A DNA stretch of 64,000 bases, taken from assembly GCF_001877785.1 (NCBI RefSeq), contig NZ_MINN01000106.1, forward strand, positions 124,001 through 188,000, given 5' to 3'. Of this stretch, positions 7,681-15,685 are shown in pieces. A program made the position numbers and the translations under genes. A model generated the notes under the pieces. The model was not told the DNA's origin, made no database searches, and was given only the letters and a program-made list of their open reading frames with translations. The stretch is from Rossellomorea aquimaris (lineage in GTDB: Bacteria; Bacillota; Bacilli; Bacillales; Bacillaceae_B). Positions within the stretch are counted from its first letter, which is position 1. Each line of letters begins with the position of its first letter.

Positions 7681-8787
7681 ATGGATATGTTTGAACAAAT
7701 CAAGAACCATGAACAAGTTGTTTTTTGCAATGATGAAGATACAGGACTTAAAGCCATAATCGCAATACATAACACGACACTCGGCCCCGCACTCGGCGGC
7801 TGCCGCATGAGGCCATACGGATCAGTGGATGAAGCGTTGAACGATGTGCTTCGCCTGTCAAAAGGAATGACGTACAAATGCGCTGCAGCAGACGTCGATT
7901 TCGGCGGAGGAAAGGCAGTCATCATCGGTGACCCTGCGAAGGATAAGCATCCCGAATTGTTCCGTGCCTTCGGTCAGTTTGTGGAATCACTGAATGGCCG
8001 CTTCTACACCGGAACAGACATGGGGACTGAACCTGAAGATTTTGTCTACGCCCTGAAAGAAACGAATTGCATAGTAGGTGTCGATGAAGTATACGGAGGA
8101 AGCGGAGATTCGTCGATCCCGACTGCTATGGGGGTCATTTACGGACTGCAGGCAACGAACCAGACCATCTGGGGATCAAGGGATCTGCACGGGAAGAGCT
8201 ATGCGATCCAGGGCCTTGGGAAAGTCGGTTATAAAGTGGCGGAGCGCCTCCTGGATGAAGGGGCTGATCTCTATGTGACCGATATCAATCAAGGTTCGAT
8301 CGATCAGCTGGTATCAAAGGCGAAAAGCATGGGAGCGGCCATCAAAATCGTATCTGGCGATGAAATTTATTCAGTCGATGCCGATGTCTTTGTGCCGTGT
8401 GCTATCGGCGGGATCATCAATGACGACACGATCGATCAGCTGAAAGTGAAGGCAGTCGCAGGGTCTGCCAACAACCAGCTTCTCGACCTGTACCATGGTT
8501 TGAAGCTTCATGAAAAAGGAATCCTTTACGCCCCGGATTACATCGTCAATGCCGGCGGATTGATCCAGGTGGCGGATGAACTATACGAACCGAATAAAGA
8601 GCGCGTCCTGCAAAAGACAAGTGCCATCTATAACACCCTTCAGAATATTTACCTTCAAGCAGAGAACCAGCAGATGACCACAATGGAAGCAGCGGACCGC
8701 TTCTGCGAAGACCGCATCCACTCCCGCTCAAGAAGAAACAGCTTCTTCTCACACATGAAACGCCCGAAGTGGGCAGTAAGGCAATAA
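7681..8787 (+). CDS. pdh: Phenylalanine dehydrogenase
   Basis: A 368-residue Glu/Leu/Phe/Val dehydrogenase that oxidatively deaminates L-Phe to phenylpyruvate with NAD+. The catalytic lysines are K66 (MTYK) and K78 (FGGGK), and the NAD motif QGLGKVG is at 177-183. [19 protein letters not shown] and [15 protein letters not shown] match known Bacillaceae phenylalanine dehydrogenases rather than leucine dehydrogenase, as does the ending [32 protein letters not shown] perfect cre lies just upstream. The stop codon falls on the edge of the first copy of a 126-bp repeat. A Tyr preference cannot be excluded. Confidence 0.92.
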   Translation: MDMFEQIKNHEQVVFCNDEDTGLKAIIAIHNTTLGPALGGCRMRPYGSVDEALNDVLRLSKGMTYKCAAADVDFGGGKAVIIGDPAKDKHPELFRAFGQFVESLNGRFYTGTDMGTEPEDFVYALKETNCIVGVDEVYGGSGDSSIPTAMGVIYGLQATNQTIWGSRDLHGKSYAIQGLGKVGYKVAERLLDEGADLYVTDINQGSIDQLVSKAKSMGAAIKIVSGDEIYSVDADVFVPCAIGGIINDDTIDQLKVKAVAGSANNQLLDLYHGLKLHEKGILYAPDYIVNAGGLIQVADELYEPNKERVLQKTSAIYNTLQNIYLQAENQQMTTMEAADRFCEDRIHSRSRRNSFFSHMKRPKWAVRQ

Positions 8788-9290
8788 GAAAAGCGGAGGC
8801 GGCTCGTCCAGAGGCGACAAGCATAAGATGAATGGGCCTTGAAGGCGTCTTTTGCCTTCATGGACCATTTAGCTTATGACCTCGAGCCTCTAGCCGCCGG
8901 AGCTGGACAATAAGAAAAGCGGAGGCGGCTCGTCCAGAGGCGACAAGCATAAGATGAATGGGCCTTGAAGGCGTCTTTTGCCTTCATGGACCATTTAGCT
9001 TATGACCTCGAGCCTCTAGCCGCCGGAGCTGGACAATAAGAAAAGCGGAGGCGGCTCGTCCAGAGGCGACAAGCATAAGATGAATGGGCCTTGAAGGCGT
9101 CTTTTGCCTTCATGGATCATTTAGCTTATGACCTCGAGCCTCTAGCCGCCGGAGCTGGACAATAAGAAAAGCGGAGGCGGCTCGTCCAGAGGCGACAAGC
9201 ATAAGATGAATGGGCCGGGAAGGCGCACTTTGCCTTCATGGATCATTTAGCTTATGACCATGAGGGGCCAGACACCGGAGTTGGCCAGAA
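8785..9290. repeat. Four tandem copies of a 126-bp palindromic element (family A)
   Basis: Copies start at 8785, 8911, 9037 and 9163, exactly 126 bp apart. The first three are almost identical; the fourth drifts in its last 40 bp. Each is a near-complete palindrome: GGCGGCT..AGAGGC..GCATAAG..TGAAGGC / GCCTTCA..CTTATG..GCCTCTAGCCGCC, so its transcript would fold into one long hairpin. No ORF or transposase is present. The same element occurs inverted at 35999-36250 and, diverged, at 2505-2622. Confidence 0.92.
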
Positions 9291-9364
9291 CAAGAAGTTC
9301 TGTCATTTTAAAAATGAAGATATTCTCTGCTTACTTTTCCTTAAGAAATGATTAAAATACAGAG

Positions 9365-9500
9365 TGGATTGAAGCGGAAGGCACTTGACTCCGACGGGAT
9401 ATAGAGGAAAGTCAAGACCCCGCAGGCGGAACGCCGAGGAGGCTCGACTTCCTCCCCGAGGAATCTTGTGCCTGCAGCGGAAAGGAACGTTCTATATTTT
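9365..9500. repeat. Diverged family-B-like palindromic element (family C)
   Basis: The stretch has GAAGCGGAAGGCACTTGACT at one end, CTTGTGCCTGCAGCGGAAAG at the other, and CCCCGCAGGCG plus GAGGAGGCTCG in the centre, the layout of the family-B element at 19642 with altered ends. It fills part of the 772-bp gap before the E1alpha gene; I found no convincing promoter in that gap. Confidence 0.6.
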
Positions 9501-9559
9501 AAAGGAAATGCAATTAAACTACATTCTTTTTAAAAATAAGCACCACACGAGGTGATGAA

Positions 9560-10630
9560 ATGAACGAGGATTTTCCAATCGTCCAAGTGATGGACAATCA
9601 AGGAGAACTTATTCAAACCGAATATGAAAACGAGATTTCAGAAGACATGGCCCGGCAATTTTATCGACATTTGATCAGGATCCGCACCTTTGACCGTAAA
9701 GCAGTCAGCCTTCAGCGGCAGGGCAGGATCGGGACATATGCTCCTTTTGAGGGACAGGAAGCCTCGCAGGTCGGGACGGCCCTCGCCCTGGATGAGAAAG
9801 ACTGGCTCTTCCCGACATACCGCGATCACGGGGCCGCGATGACGTTCGGCCATTCCCTGTTGAACATCCTCCTGTTCTGGAAAGGGAGGAATGAAGGGTG
9901 TGTCCCTCCGGAAGGGAAGAACATCTTCACACCGGGCATCCCGATTGCCACACAGCTCCCGCATGCGGTGGGTGCGGCTTATGCCGAGAAAAGGAAAGGG
10001 ACGAGGAATGCTGCGATTGCATACTTCGGCGACGGTGCGACGTCTGAAGGAGATTTTCATGAAGGCTTGAATATCGCAAGCGTATGGGAGGCTCCGGTTG
10101 TCTTTTTCAACCAGAACAACCATTATGCGATATCGGTCCCGATGCATAAACAAATGAAAACGAAAACCATTGCCCAGAAAGCACTGGCTTATGATATCCC
10201 GGGAGTCAGGATAGACGGCAATGATATTTTTGCTGTGTATTTTGAAACGAAAAAAGCCCTGGAACGTGCACGAAGCGGAGAGGGACCGACCCTGATCGAA
10301 TCGGTTACCTGGAGATACGGTGCGCATACGACGGCCGATGACCCGACAAAATACCGCGACCAGCAGGAGAGCGATGAGAGACGGCGTGACAACGACCCGG
10401 TAGACAGGCTCGTGAAGTTCATGGAGAAAAAGGGCTGGATCGATGAGGACTGGATGGAATCAGTCGGTAATGAATGTGCGAAGGAAGTGGACCTCGCAGT
10501 TGATGAATTGGAAGCCTATCCTGCTGCAGATCCGAGTGTCATATTCGATTATGTTTTTGAAAAACCGACATGGACGATCCAGGAACAAAAAGAAAAGCTC
10601 CTGAAAAGTATGGGAGGGGTGAGCCGATGA
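9560..10630 (+). CDS. 2-Oxoacid dehydrogenase E1 component, alpha subunit
   Basis: A 356-residue ThDP-dependent E1alpha related to PdhA, AcoA and BkdAA. The thiamine diphosphate motif runs from GDGATSEGDF (157-166) to NN (186-187); YRDHGAAMTFGHS and RYGAHTTADDPTKYR are the phosphorylation-loop-like stretches of the family. With E1beta it decarboxylates a 2-oxoacid and loads the acyl group on E2. Lying between phenylalanine dehydrogenase and HPPD, it may act on phenylpyruvate, giving phenylacetyl-CoA (inference); pyruvate or branched 2-oxoacids are alternatives. RBS CACGAGGTGATGAA; its stop overlaps the next start as ATGA. Confidence 0.9.
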   Translation: MNEDFPIVQVMDNQGELIQTEYENEISEDMARQFYRHLIRIRTFDRKAVSLQRQGRIGTYAPFEGQEASQVGTALALDEKDWLFPTYRDHGAAMTFGHSLLNILLFWKGRNEGCVPPEGKNIFTPGIPIATQLPHAVGAAYAEKRKGTRNAAIAYFGDGATSEGDFHEGLNIASVWEAPVVFFNQNNHYAISVPMHKQMKTKTIAQKALAYDIPGVRIDGNDIFAVYFETKKALERARSGEGPTLIESVTWRYGAHTTADDPTKYRDQQESDERRRDNDPVDRLVKFMEKKGWIDEDWMESVGNECAKEVDLAVDELEAYPAADPSVIFDYVFEKPTWTIQEQKEKLLKSMGGVSR

Positions 10631-11622
10631 GCACATTAACCAAGACAAAGATGCTGACGATGGTCGGAGCAGTCACGGATGGAATGAGAGTGATGCTGTC
10701 TGAACACGATGACGTGATGCTGATGGGGGAAGATATCGGCACCAACGGAGGCGTATTCAGGGCGACCGACGGACTGCAGGCAGAGTTCGGTGAAGACAGG
10801 GTCATGGATACCCCGCTCAGTGAAGCAGGGTTCATCGGTGCTGCGATTGGTATGGCCGTGAACGGCTTCAGGCCGGTGGCGGAAGTCCAGTTCATGGGAT
10901 TCATCTATCCTGCCTATGAGCAGATCATGACACATGCTTCCCGTCTGCGCTCAAGGACCCTTGGGCATTTCACATGCCCGCTCGTGATCAGAGCTCCTTA
11001 CGGGGCGGGGGTCAGGGCGCCTGAAATCCATTCTGACAGTACTGAAGCGATCTTTACTCATATGCCGGGCATCAAGGTGGTCTGCCCTTCAAGCCCTTAT
11101 GATGCGAAAGGGCTCATGATTGCGGCTATCGAAGATCCCGATCCGGTCCTTTTCCTCGAACCGATGAGGTGTTACCGTTCCTCACGCGAAGAAGTGCCGG
11201 AAGAGAAATACACGGTTGAAATCGGGAAGGGGAAGGTAGTGAGAGAAGGGGAGGACGTCACGGTCATCGCCTGGGGGGCGATGGTGAAAGTGGCGGAAGA
11301 AGCCGCGGAAGAAGCTGCGAAGAAGGGGATTTCATGTGAAGTACTGGATCTGCGCACCCTTTATCCCCTGGATAAAGACCTGATATCTGACTCCGTCCAG
11401 AAAACGGGAAGAACGGTCGTGGTGCATGAGGCACATGCGACAGGCGGAGTGGGAAATGACGTTCTCGCCATCATCAATGATACTTCCTTCTTATATCAAA
11501 AAGCACCAGTTGAGCGAGTGACGGGCTTTGACACACCCGTTCCGTATTTCGGTTTTGAGGATTTTTATCTGCCTGATAAGAAACGCGTGCTGGAGGCAGT
11601 CAAGAAAGTGGCAGAATACTAG
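10627..11622 (+). CDS. 2-Oxoacid dehydrogenase E1 component, beta subunit
   Basis: A 331-residue transketolase-like beta subunit. It has LMGEDIGTNGGVFRATDGL (the ThDP-activating Glu region), DTPLSEAGFIGAAIGMA, PYGAGVRAPEIHSDS, and the C-terminal transketolase domain (CEVLDLRTLYPLDKDLI; VVVHEAHATGGVGND). The frame is open upstream, but the ATG at 10627 follows GGGAGGGGTGAGCC and overlaps the E1alpha stop by 4 bp, indicating translational coupling and a 1:1 subunit ratio. E2 follows after 21 bp. Confidence 0.92.
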   Translation: MSTLTKTKMLTMVGAVTDGMRVMLSEHDDVMLMGEDIGTNGGVFRATDGLQAEFGEDRVMDTPLSEAGFIGAAIGMAVNGFRPVAEVQFMGFIYPAYEQIMTHASRLRSRTLGHFTCPLVIRAPYGAGVRAPEIHSDSTEAIFTHMPGIKVVCPSSPYDAKGLMIAAIEDPDPVLFLEPMRCYRSSREEVPEEKYTVEIGKGKVVREGEDVTVIAWGAMVKVAEEAAEEAAKKGISCEVLDLRTLYPLDKDLISDSVQKTGRTVVVHEAHATGGVGNDVLAIINDTSFLYQKAPVERVTGFDTPVPYFGFEDFYLPDKKRVLEAVKKVAEY

Positions 11623-11643
11623 ATTGATAGGAGGGGGGAGAGT

Positions 11644-12837
11644 ATGGAGGTCAAACTTCACGATATAGGGGAAGGCATGACGGAAGCAAACGTGAATCAT
11701 TTTCTTGTAAAGGCGGGGGACACCGTCAAAGCGGATCAGCCGCTGGTGGAAGTACAGACGGACAAGATGACCGCAGAAATACCTGCGCCTTTTTCAGGCA
11801 GGATCAAAGAATTGAAAGTCGGGGAAGGGGAAACGATCCCGGTCGGTACGACTGTTCTGCTGATGGAAAAGGAAGAAGGGGTCCCGGAAGCAGCCGCACA
11901 GCCGAAAAAGCCCCAGGGGATCAGGGCGAGGAGAGTGCTGGCTTCACCTTACACAAGGAAAATCGCCAGGGAAAACGGTGTGGACCTGGATGAGGTCACC
12001 GGAAGCGGGTCAGGCGGACGGATCCTTGATGAAGACGTGTACAGTTTTCTTCAAAAAGACACCGGCTCACCGCCTGAAGAGCCTATACGCGCTGAAGCGG
12101 CACCGGAAGTACAGGAATTCCAGCCGGACGCTGCCGCCAAGGATACAAGCACGATCCCGTTCAGGGGAAGAAGGAAACAAATCGCTTCAAAGATGACACA
12201 TTCCCTTCGAACAATCGCGCACTGCACCCACTTTGAAGAAATCGACGTCACCAATCTGCTGGAATGGAAAGAAACGATGAAGAGTCAGGGACAGTCCATT
12301 TCAATGGGAGCTTATTTTATCAAGGTCATATCGATCTGTTTAAAAGAATTCCCTCTATTCAATGCGGAACTTGATGAAAAAAATGAGTGTGTCCATCTTA
12401 AACGGGAGCATCATATTGGTTTTGCAACAGACTCAGAAGAGGGGCTGATTGTTCCAGTCATCCGCAATGTGGAAGCGAAATCGATAAAAATCATCCATCA
12501 GGAAATGAAAGAACTGACGCGCAAGGCGCAAGAAAATAGATTGACGGTCAAAGAGATGACAGGCGGGACATTCACGGTCAGCAATGTTGGTCCGCTGAAT
12601 GGATCGATCGGAGCCACGCCGATCATCAATGAACCTGAAACCGGCCTGCTTGCCTTCCATAAAACGAAGAAGCGGCCGGTGGTGAATGAAAAAGATGAAA
12701 TCGTCATCCGTTCGATGATGAATGTCTCGATGTCTTTCGATCACCGGGTAGCAGACGGCGGTACGGCGGTACGATTCACCAACCGTTTGCGTGATCTGAT
12801 CGAGGAACCCCAAACCTTGCTTCTGGAGTTGATATAA
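11644..12837 (+). CDS. 2-Oxoacid dehydrogenase E2 component (dihydrolipoamide acyltransferase)
   Basis: A 397-residue three-domain E2. The single lipoyl domain (residues 1-76) has the lipoylated K41 in EVQTDKMTAE. A peripheral-subunit-binding domain lies at about 99-135 (SPYTRKIARENGVDL..GSGSGGRIL). The catalytic acyltransferase domain ends with SFDHRVADGG, catalytic H367 and D371. It transfers the acyl group from lipoate to CoA and forms the core of the complex. It is directly adjacent to the E3 start (ATG next to TAA). The acyl specificity cannot be read from the sequence. Confidence 0.93.
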   Translation: MEVKLHDIGEGMTEANVNHFLVKAGDTVKADQPLVEVQTDKMTAEIPAPFSGRIKELKVGEGETIPVGTTVLLMEKEEGVPEAAAQPKKPQGIRARRVLASPYTRKIARENGVDLDEVTGSGSGGRILDEDVYSFLQKDTGSPPEEPIRAEAAPEVQEFQPDAAAKDTSTIPFRGRRKQIASKMTHSLRTIAHCTHFEEIDVTNLLEWKETMKSQGQSISMGAYFIKVISICLKEFPLFNAELDEKNECVHLKREHHIGFATDSEEGLIVPVIRNVEAKSIKIIHQEMKELTRKAQENRLTVKEMTGGTFTVSNVGPLNGSIGATPIINEPETGLLAFHKTKKRPVVNEKDEIVIRSMMNVSMSFDHRVADGGTAVRFTNRLRDLIEEPQTLLLELI

Positions 12838-14268
12838 ATGGTAGTGGGAGAAATCACGGAAGATAAAGATGTTGTCGTCATCGGCGGCGGACCAGGCGGA
12901 TATCATGCCGCCATCAGGGCTGCAGGCCTTGGCCGGAGGGTGACCCTCATCGAAAAGGAAGAACTGGGGGGCACCTGCCTCAATAAAGGGTGCATACCGT
13001 CGAAGATCTTCACCCATTTTGCCCAGGAATATAAGAAGCTCGGTCATCTTTCAGAAATGGGAATGGAGTTCATGAAGACAGAGTTGAACTTGACCGTTCT
13101 TCAACAGTATAGGGAGAAAAAGATCACCCAGCTCCGCAAAGGGGTTGAAGCGCTCTGTAAGGCGAATGAAATTGAAATCGTGAAAGGGACAGCTTCTTTT
13201 CTATCGGATTCGAGGATCGGTGTGGAAAACGGTCATGAATTCTCACTGTTTAATTTTAAACAGGCGATCATTGCGGCCGGCGGAGAATTCCATTATGAAG
13301 AGGGCATTCAATTTGACTCAGAAAGGGTTCTTAAAGAGCGCGAAATCTTTACGCTGGAAGAAATCCCGAATGAGCTGGTCGTCTGCGGATCGGATTATAT
13401 TTCACTTGAAATGGCTTCGTCCTTTGCCGTGCTCGGGAGCAGGATCACATTGATTCTGCCGGAGGGAATGCCGTTCGATTCCAGTATTACGAAAGAAATC
13501 CTGAGACTTTTTAAAAAGCAGAAGATAACCGTACTGAAAGACTGTGTACTTGAAGAGGTATCGAGAAACGGATCAGGGGTTCGCACGGTCCTGAAGAAAG
13601 GAAATGGCGAAACCATTTCTATTGAAAGCAGTCATTTCGCTGTAAGCGGAAGTGTAAGGCCGAATGTGAAGAATCTTGGTCTTGACCGACTTGGAATCGA
13701 ATTGACCGAAGACGGGTTCATTAAAACCGACAACCTGGGAAGGACTTCGATTGATAACCTATGGGCGATCGGCGATGTAACGGATGGCCCGCCCCTTGCA
13801 GTAAAAGCGATCAGACAGGGCAAGGCGGCGGCAGAGGCCATCGCGGGCGGTCACCCTGAAGTCGACCTCCGATATATACCGACAGTCATCCAGCTTACTC
13901 CGCCAGTGGCTTTTACGGGGTTGAGTGAAAGGCGGGCGGAAGAGGAAGGGTATGCAGTTTCCGTGAGCGAATTTCCTGTGAGGGCGAATGGCTATGCGGG
14001 TGTGACCGGTGCATCAGACGGCCTGGTGAAGATTGTCTCTGATAAAGAAACCGATCTTATACTCGGAATCCATATGATCGGGGCAGGCGCCGTCGAGTTG
14101 ATCCAAACCGGGGTCCTAGGACTTGAAATGGCAGCCAGGGATGAAGATTTCCGTTTTCCCCTGTATGCACATCCGGGGTTCGGCGAAAGTCTTTTGGAAG
14201 CAGTGGAAGCAATAAAGGGAGAGGCGGTCCATCTGCCTCCGCGCAAAAAACAGCCGGCTGGAAGATAG
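12838..14268 (+). CDS. Dihydrolipoamide dehydrogenase (E3)
   Basis: A 476-residue FAD disulfide oxidoreductase that reoxidises the dihydrolipoyl groups of E2 with NAD+. FAD motif VVIGGGPGGYHAA; redox pair C47/C52 in GGTCLNKGCIPSK; second FAD segment IDNLWAIGDVTDGP. The C-terminal active-site segment reads YAHPGFGESLLEA where most lipoamide dehydrogenases have HAHPTLSE; the catalytic His and Glu are kept, but the first His is Tyr, a divergent form. It is the last gene of the four-gene complex operon. Confidence 0.92.
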   Translation: MVVGEITEDKDVVVIGGGPGGYHAAIRAAGLGRRVTLIEKEELGGTCLNKGCIPSKIFTHFAQEYKKLGHLSEMGMEFMKTELNLTVLQQYREKKITQLRKGVEALCKANEIEIVKGTASFLSDSRIGVENGHEFSLFNFKQAIIAAGGEFHYEEGIQFDSERVLKEREIFTLEEIPNELVVCGSDYISLEMASSFAVLGSRITLILPEGMPFDSSITKEILRLFKKQKITVLKDCVLEEVSRNGSGVRTVLKKGNGETISIESSHFAVSGSVRPNVKNLGLDRLGIELTEDGFIKTDNLGRTSIDNLWAIGDVTDGPPLAVKAIRQGKAAAEAIAGGHPEVDLRYIPTVIQLTPPVAFTGLSERRAEEEGYAVSVSEFPVRANGYAGVTGASDGLVKIVSDKETDLILGIHMIGAGAVELIQTGVLGLEMAARDEDFRFPLYAHPGFGESLLEAVEAIKGEAVHLPPRKKQPAGR

Positions 14269-14339
14269 CGCACTTCATCGCAGAAAAGCGTTCAAGCTTT
14301 ACCGGCCGCTCTTGAGAAGATGCGTGTAATTATTTACGA

Positions 14340-14354
14340 TATATTCAGAAAATA
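14340..14354 (+). promoter_or_regulatory. CodY-like box upstream of HPPD
   Basis: TATATTCAGAAAATA differs from AATTTTCWGAAAATT at three positions and keeps the central TTCWGAAAAT core. It lies 24 nt upstream of the HPPD start. No clear -35/-10 pair could be fixed around it. Confidence 0.45.
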
Positions 14355-14377
14355 TAAAAAAGTTATATGGAGGGATC

Positions 14378-15496
14378 ATGATGCAAGAGAATATGGCGAA
14401 GAAAAAAGAAAAAGCAGAAGAACTATTTCCGGTAAGGGACGTTGACTACCTGGAGTATTATGCGGGGAATGCAAAGCAGACCGCCCACTTCTTCTGTACG
14501 GCATACGGATTTAAAACAGTGGCTTACTCGGGTCTTGAAACAGGCAACCGGGACACGGTGTCCTATGTACTGCAACAGAATAAAGTACGCCTGGTGATCA
14601 CAGGCAGCCTGCACGAAGGAAGCCGTGTCGCACAGTTCATCCATAAGCATGGCGACGGGATCAAAGATATCGCTCTTATGGTGGATGATGTTGAAAAGGC
14701 TTACAAAGGGGCTGTTGAACGCGGGGCTATCGAAATCATGCCGCCGGCCACACTTGAAGATGATGAAGGTACATTGAAAAAAGCCGTGATTGGTACATAT
14801 GGTGACACGGTCCACACACTGATCGAGCGCAAGGATTACAAAGGGATCTTCATGCCGGGCTTTGAAAAATATGATTCGGCACTGAATAATGAAGATACCG
14901 GCATCATCGCGGTCGACCACGTCGTCGGCAACGTCGAAAGAATGGAAGAATGGGTTGAGTATTATGAGAAAGTGATGGGCTTCAAGGAAATGCGTCACTT
15001 CACGAATGAAGATATCACGACCGAGTATTCCGCGCTGATGTCCAAAGTCATGCATAACGGCGGAAGAATCAAGTTCCCGATCAACGAGCCGGCAGAGGGG
15101 AAACGCAAATCCCAGATTGAGGAATACCTTGAGTTCTACGGGGGGCCCGGTGTCCAGCACATTGCGATCCTGACAGAAGATATCGTGAAAACAGTCGGCA
15201 AATTAAAAGTAAACGGGGTCGAATTCCTGAATACTCCGGACTCTTACTATGACATGCTCTCTGAACGCGTAGGAGAAATAGATGAAGAAATTTCAAAGAT
15301 TAAAGAACTAAATATTTTGGTTGACCGTGATGATGAGGGGTATCTCCTTCAGATTTTCACCAAGCCGATCGTCGACCGTCCGACACTGTTCATCGAAGTT
15401 ATCCAGCGTAAAGGGGCAAGAGGCTTCGGGGAAGGAAACTTCAAGGCACTTTTCGAATCCATTGAACGCGAGCAGGAACGCCGCGGAAATTTATAA
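14378..15496 (+). CDS. hpd: 4-Hydroxyphenylpyruvate dioxygenase
   Basis: This 372-residue vicinal-oxygen-chelate enzyme converts 4-hydroxyphenylpyruvate to homogentisate. The iron ligands are visible as H181 (AVDHVVGN), H261 (VQHIAIL) and E340 (LFIEVIQR), in two VOC repeats. The C-terminal gate helix region RGARGFGEGNFKALFESIE is characteristic of true HPPD. RBS TGGAGGG before ATGATG. Ahead lies a 109-bp gap after E3; behind is a structured leader before the aminotransferase gene. It supplies homogentisate for the dioxygenase at 18345. Confidence 0.96.
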   Translation: MMQENMAKKKEKAEELFPVRDVDYLEYYAGNAKQTAHFFCTAYGFKTVAYSGLETGNRDTVSYVLQQNKVRLVITGSLHEGSRVAQFIHKHGDGIKDIALMVDDVEKAYKGAVERGAIEIMPPATLEDDEGTLKKAVIGTYGDTVHTLIERKDYKGIFMPGFEKYDSALNNEDTGIIAVDHVVGNVERMEEWVEYYEKVMGFKEMRHFTNEDITTEYSALMSKVMHNGGRIKFPINEPAEGKRKSQIEEYLEFYGGPGVQHIAILTEDIVKTVGKLKVNGVEFLNTPDSYYDMLSERVGEIDEEISKIKELNILVDRDDEGYLLQIFTKPIVDRPTLFIEVIQRKGARGFGEGNFKALFESIEREQERRGNL

Positions 15497-15560
15497 ACCA
15501 TATTAGTAGATACAGATAAATAAAGACAGATAGAGAGATATCGGGGTCAAAGGGAACGGT

Positions 15561-15680
15561 CAAGGGGGTTAACCCGTAAAGAGGGGAGCTGATTCCGGCT
15601 GAATAGATGCTTATTCAGTGCGGGGGAATCTTTTTACTCGAAACGGGTCAGCCCCCTTCATCCATGAGGAAAGCGGGGGA
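15561..15680 (+). promoter_or_regulatory. Unrecognised structured leader RNA before the aminotransferase gene
   Basis: A 16-position outer stem (15562-15577 with 15643-15658; one A-C mismatch, one G-T pair) encloses a two-part hairpin: GATTCC/GGAATC (15591-15596, 15625-15630) and CTGAATA/TATTCAG (15599-15605, 15612-15618, 6-nt loop). The inner hairpin is followed by TTTTT (15631-15635), like a terminator. The CCCCC of the outer 3' arm (15652-15656) could instead pair with GGGGG at 15675-15679, just before the start at 15686. It matches no riboswitch class I know. Confidence 0.6.
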
Positions 15681-15685
15681 CATGC

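Noticed and set aside
7336..7925. Minus-strand frames of 144 and 189 aa over the thioesterase and dehydrogenase genes
   Set aside because: They are shadows of well-supported plus-strand genes and show no family motif.
7681..8787. Leucine dehydrogenase
   Set aside because: The residues around the catalytic lysines ([11 protein letters not shown]) and YTGTDMGT match phenylalanine dehydrogenases; leucine dehydrogenases have LGGAK and ITAEDVGT-like segments there.
8785..9290. Insertion sequence
   Set aside because: No transposase frame exists within the copies; they are non-coding palindromes of 126 bp.
15549..15680. T-box or known amino acid riboswitch before the HisC-like gene
   Set aside because: There is no GGGTGGTACC T-box sequence and no recognisable conserved core of a known riboswitch class; kept only as an unknown structured leader.
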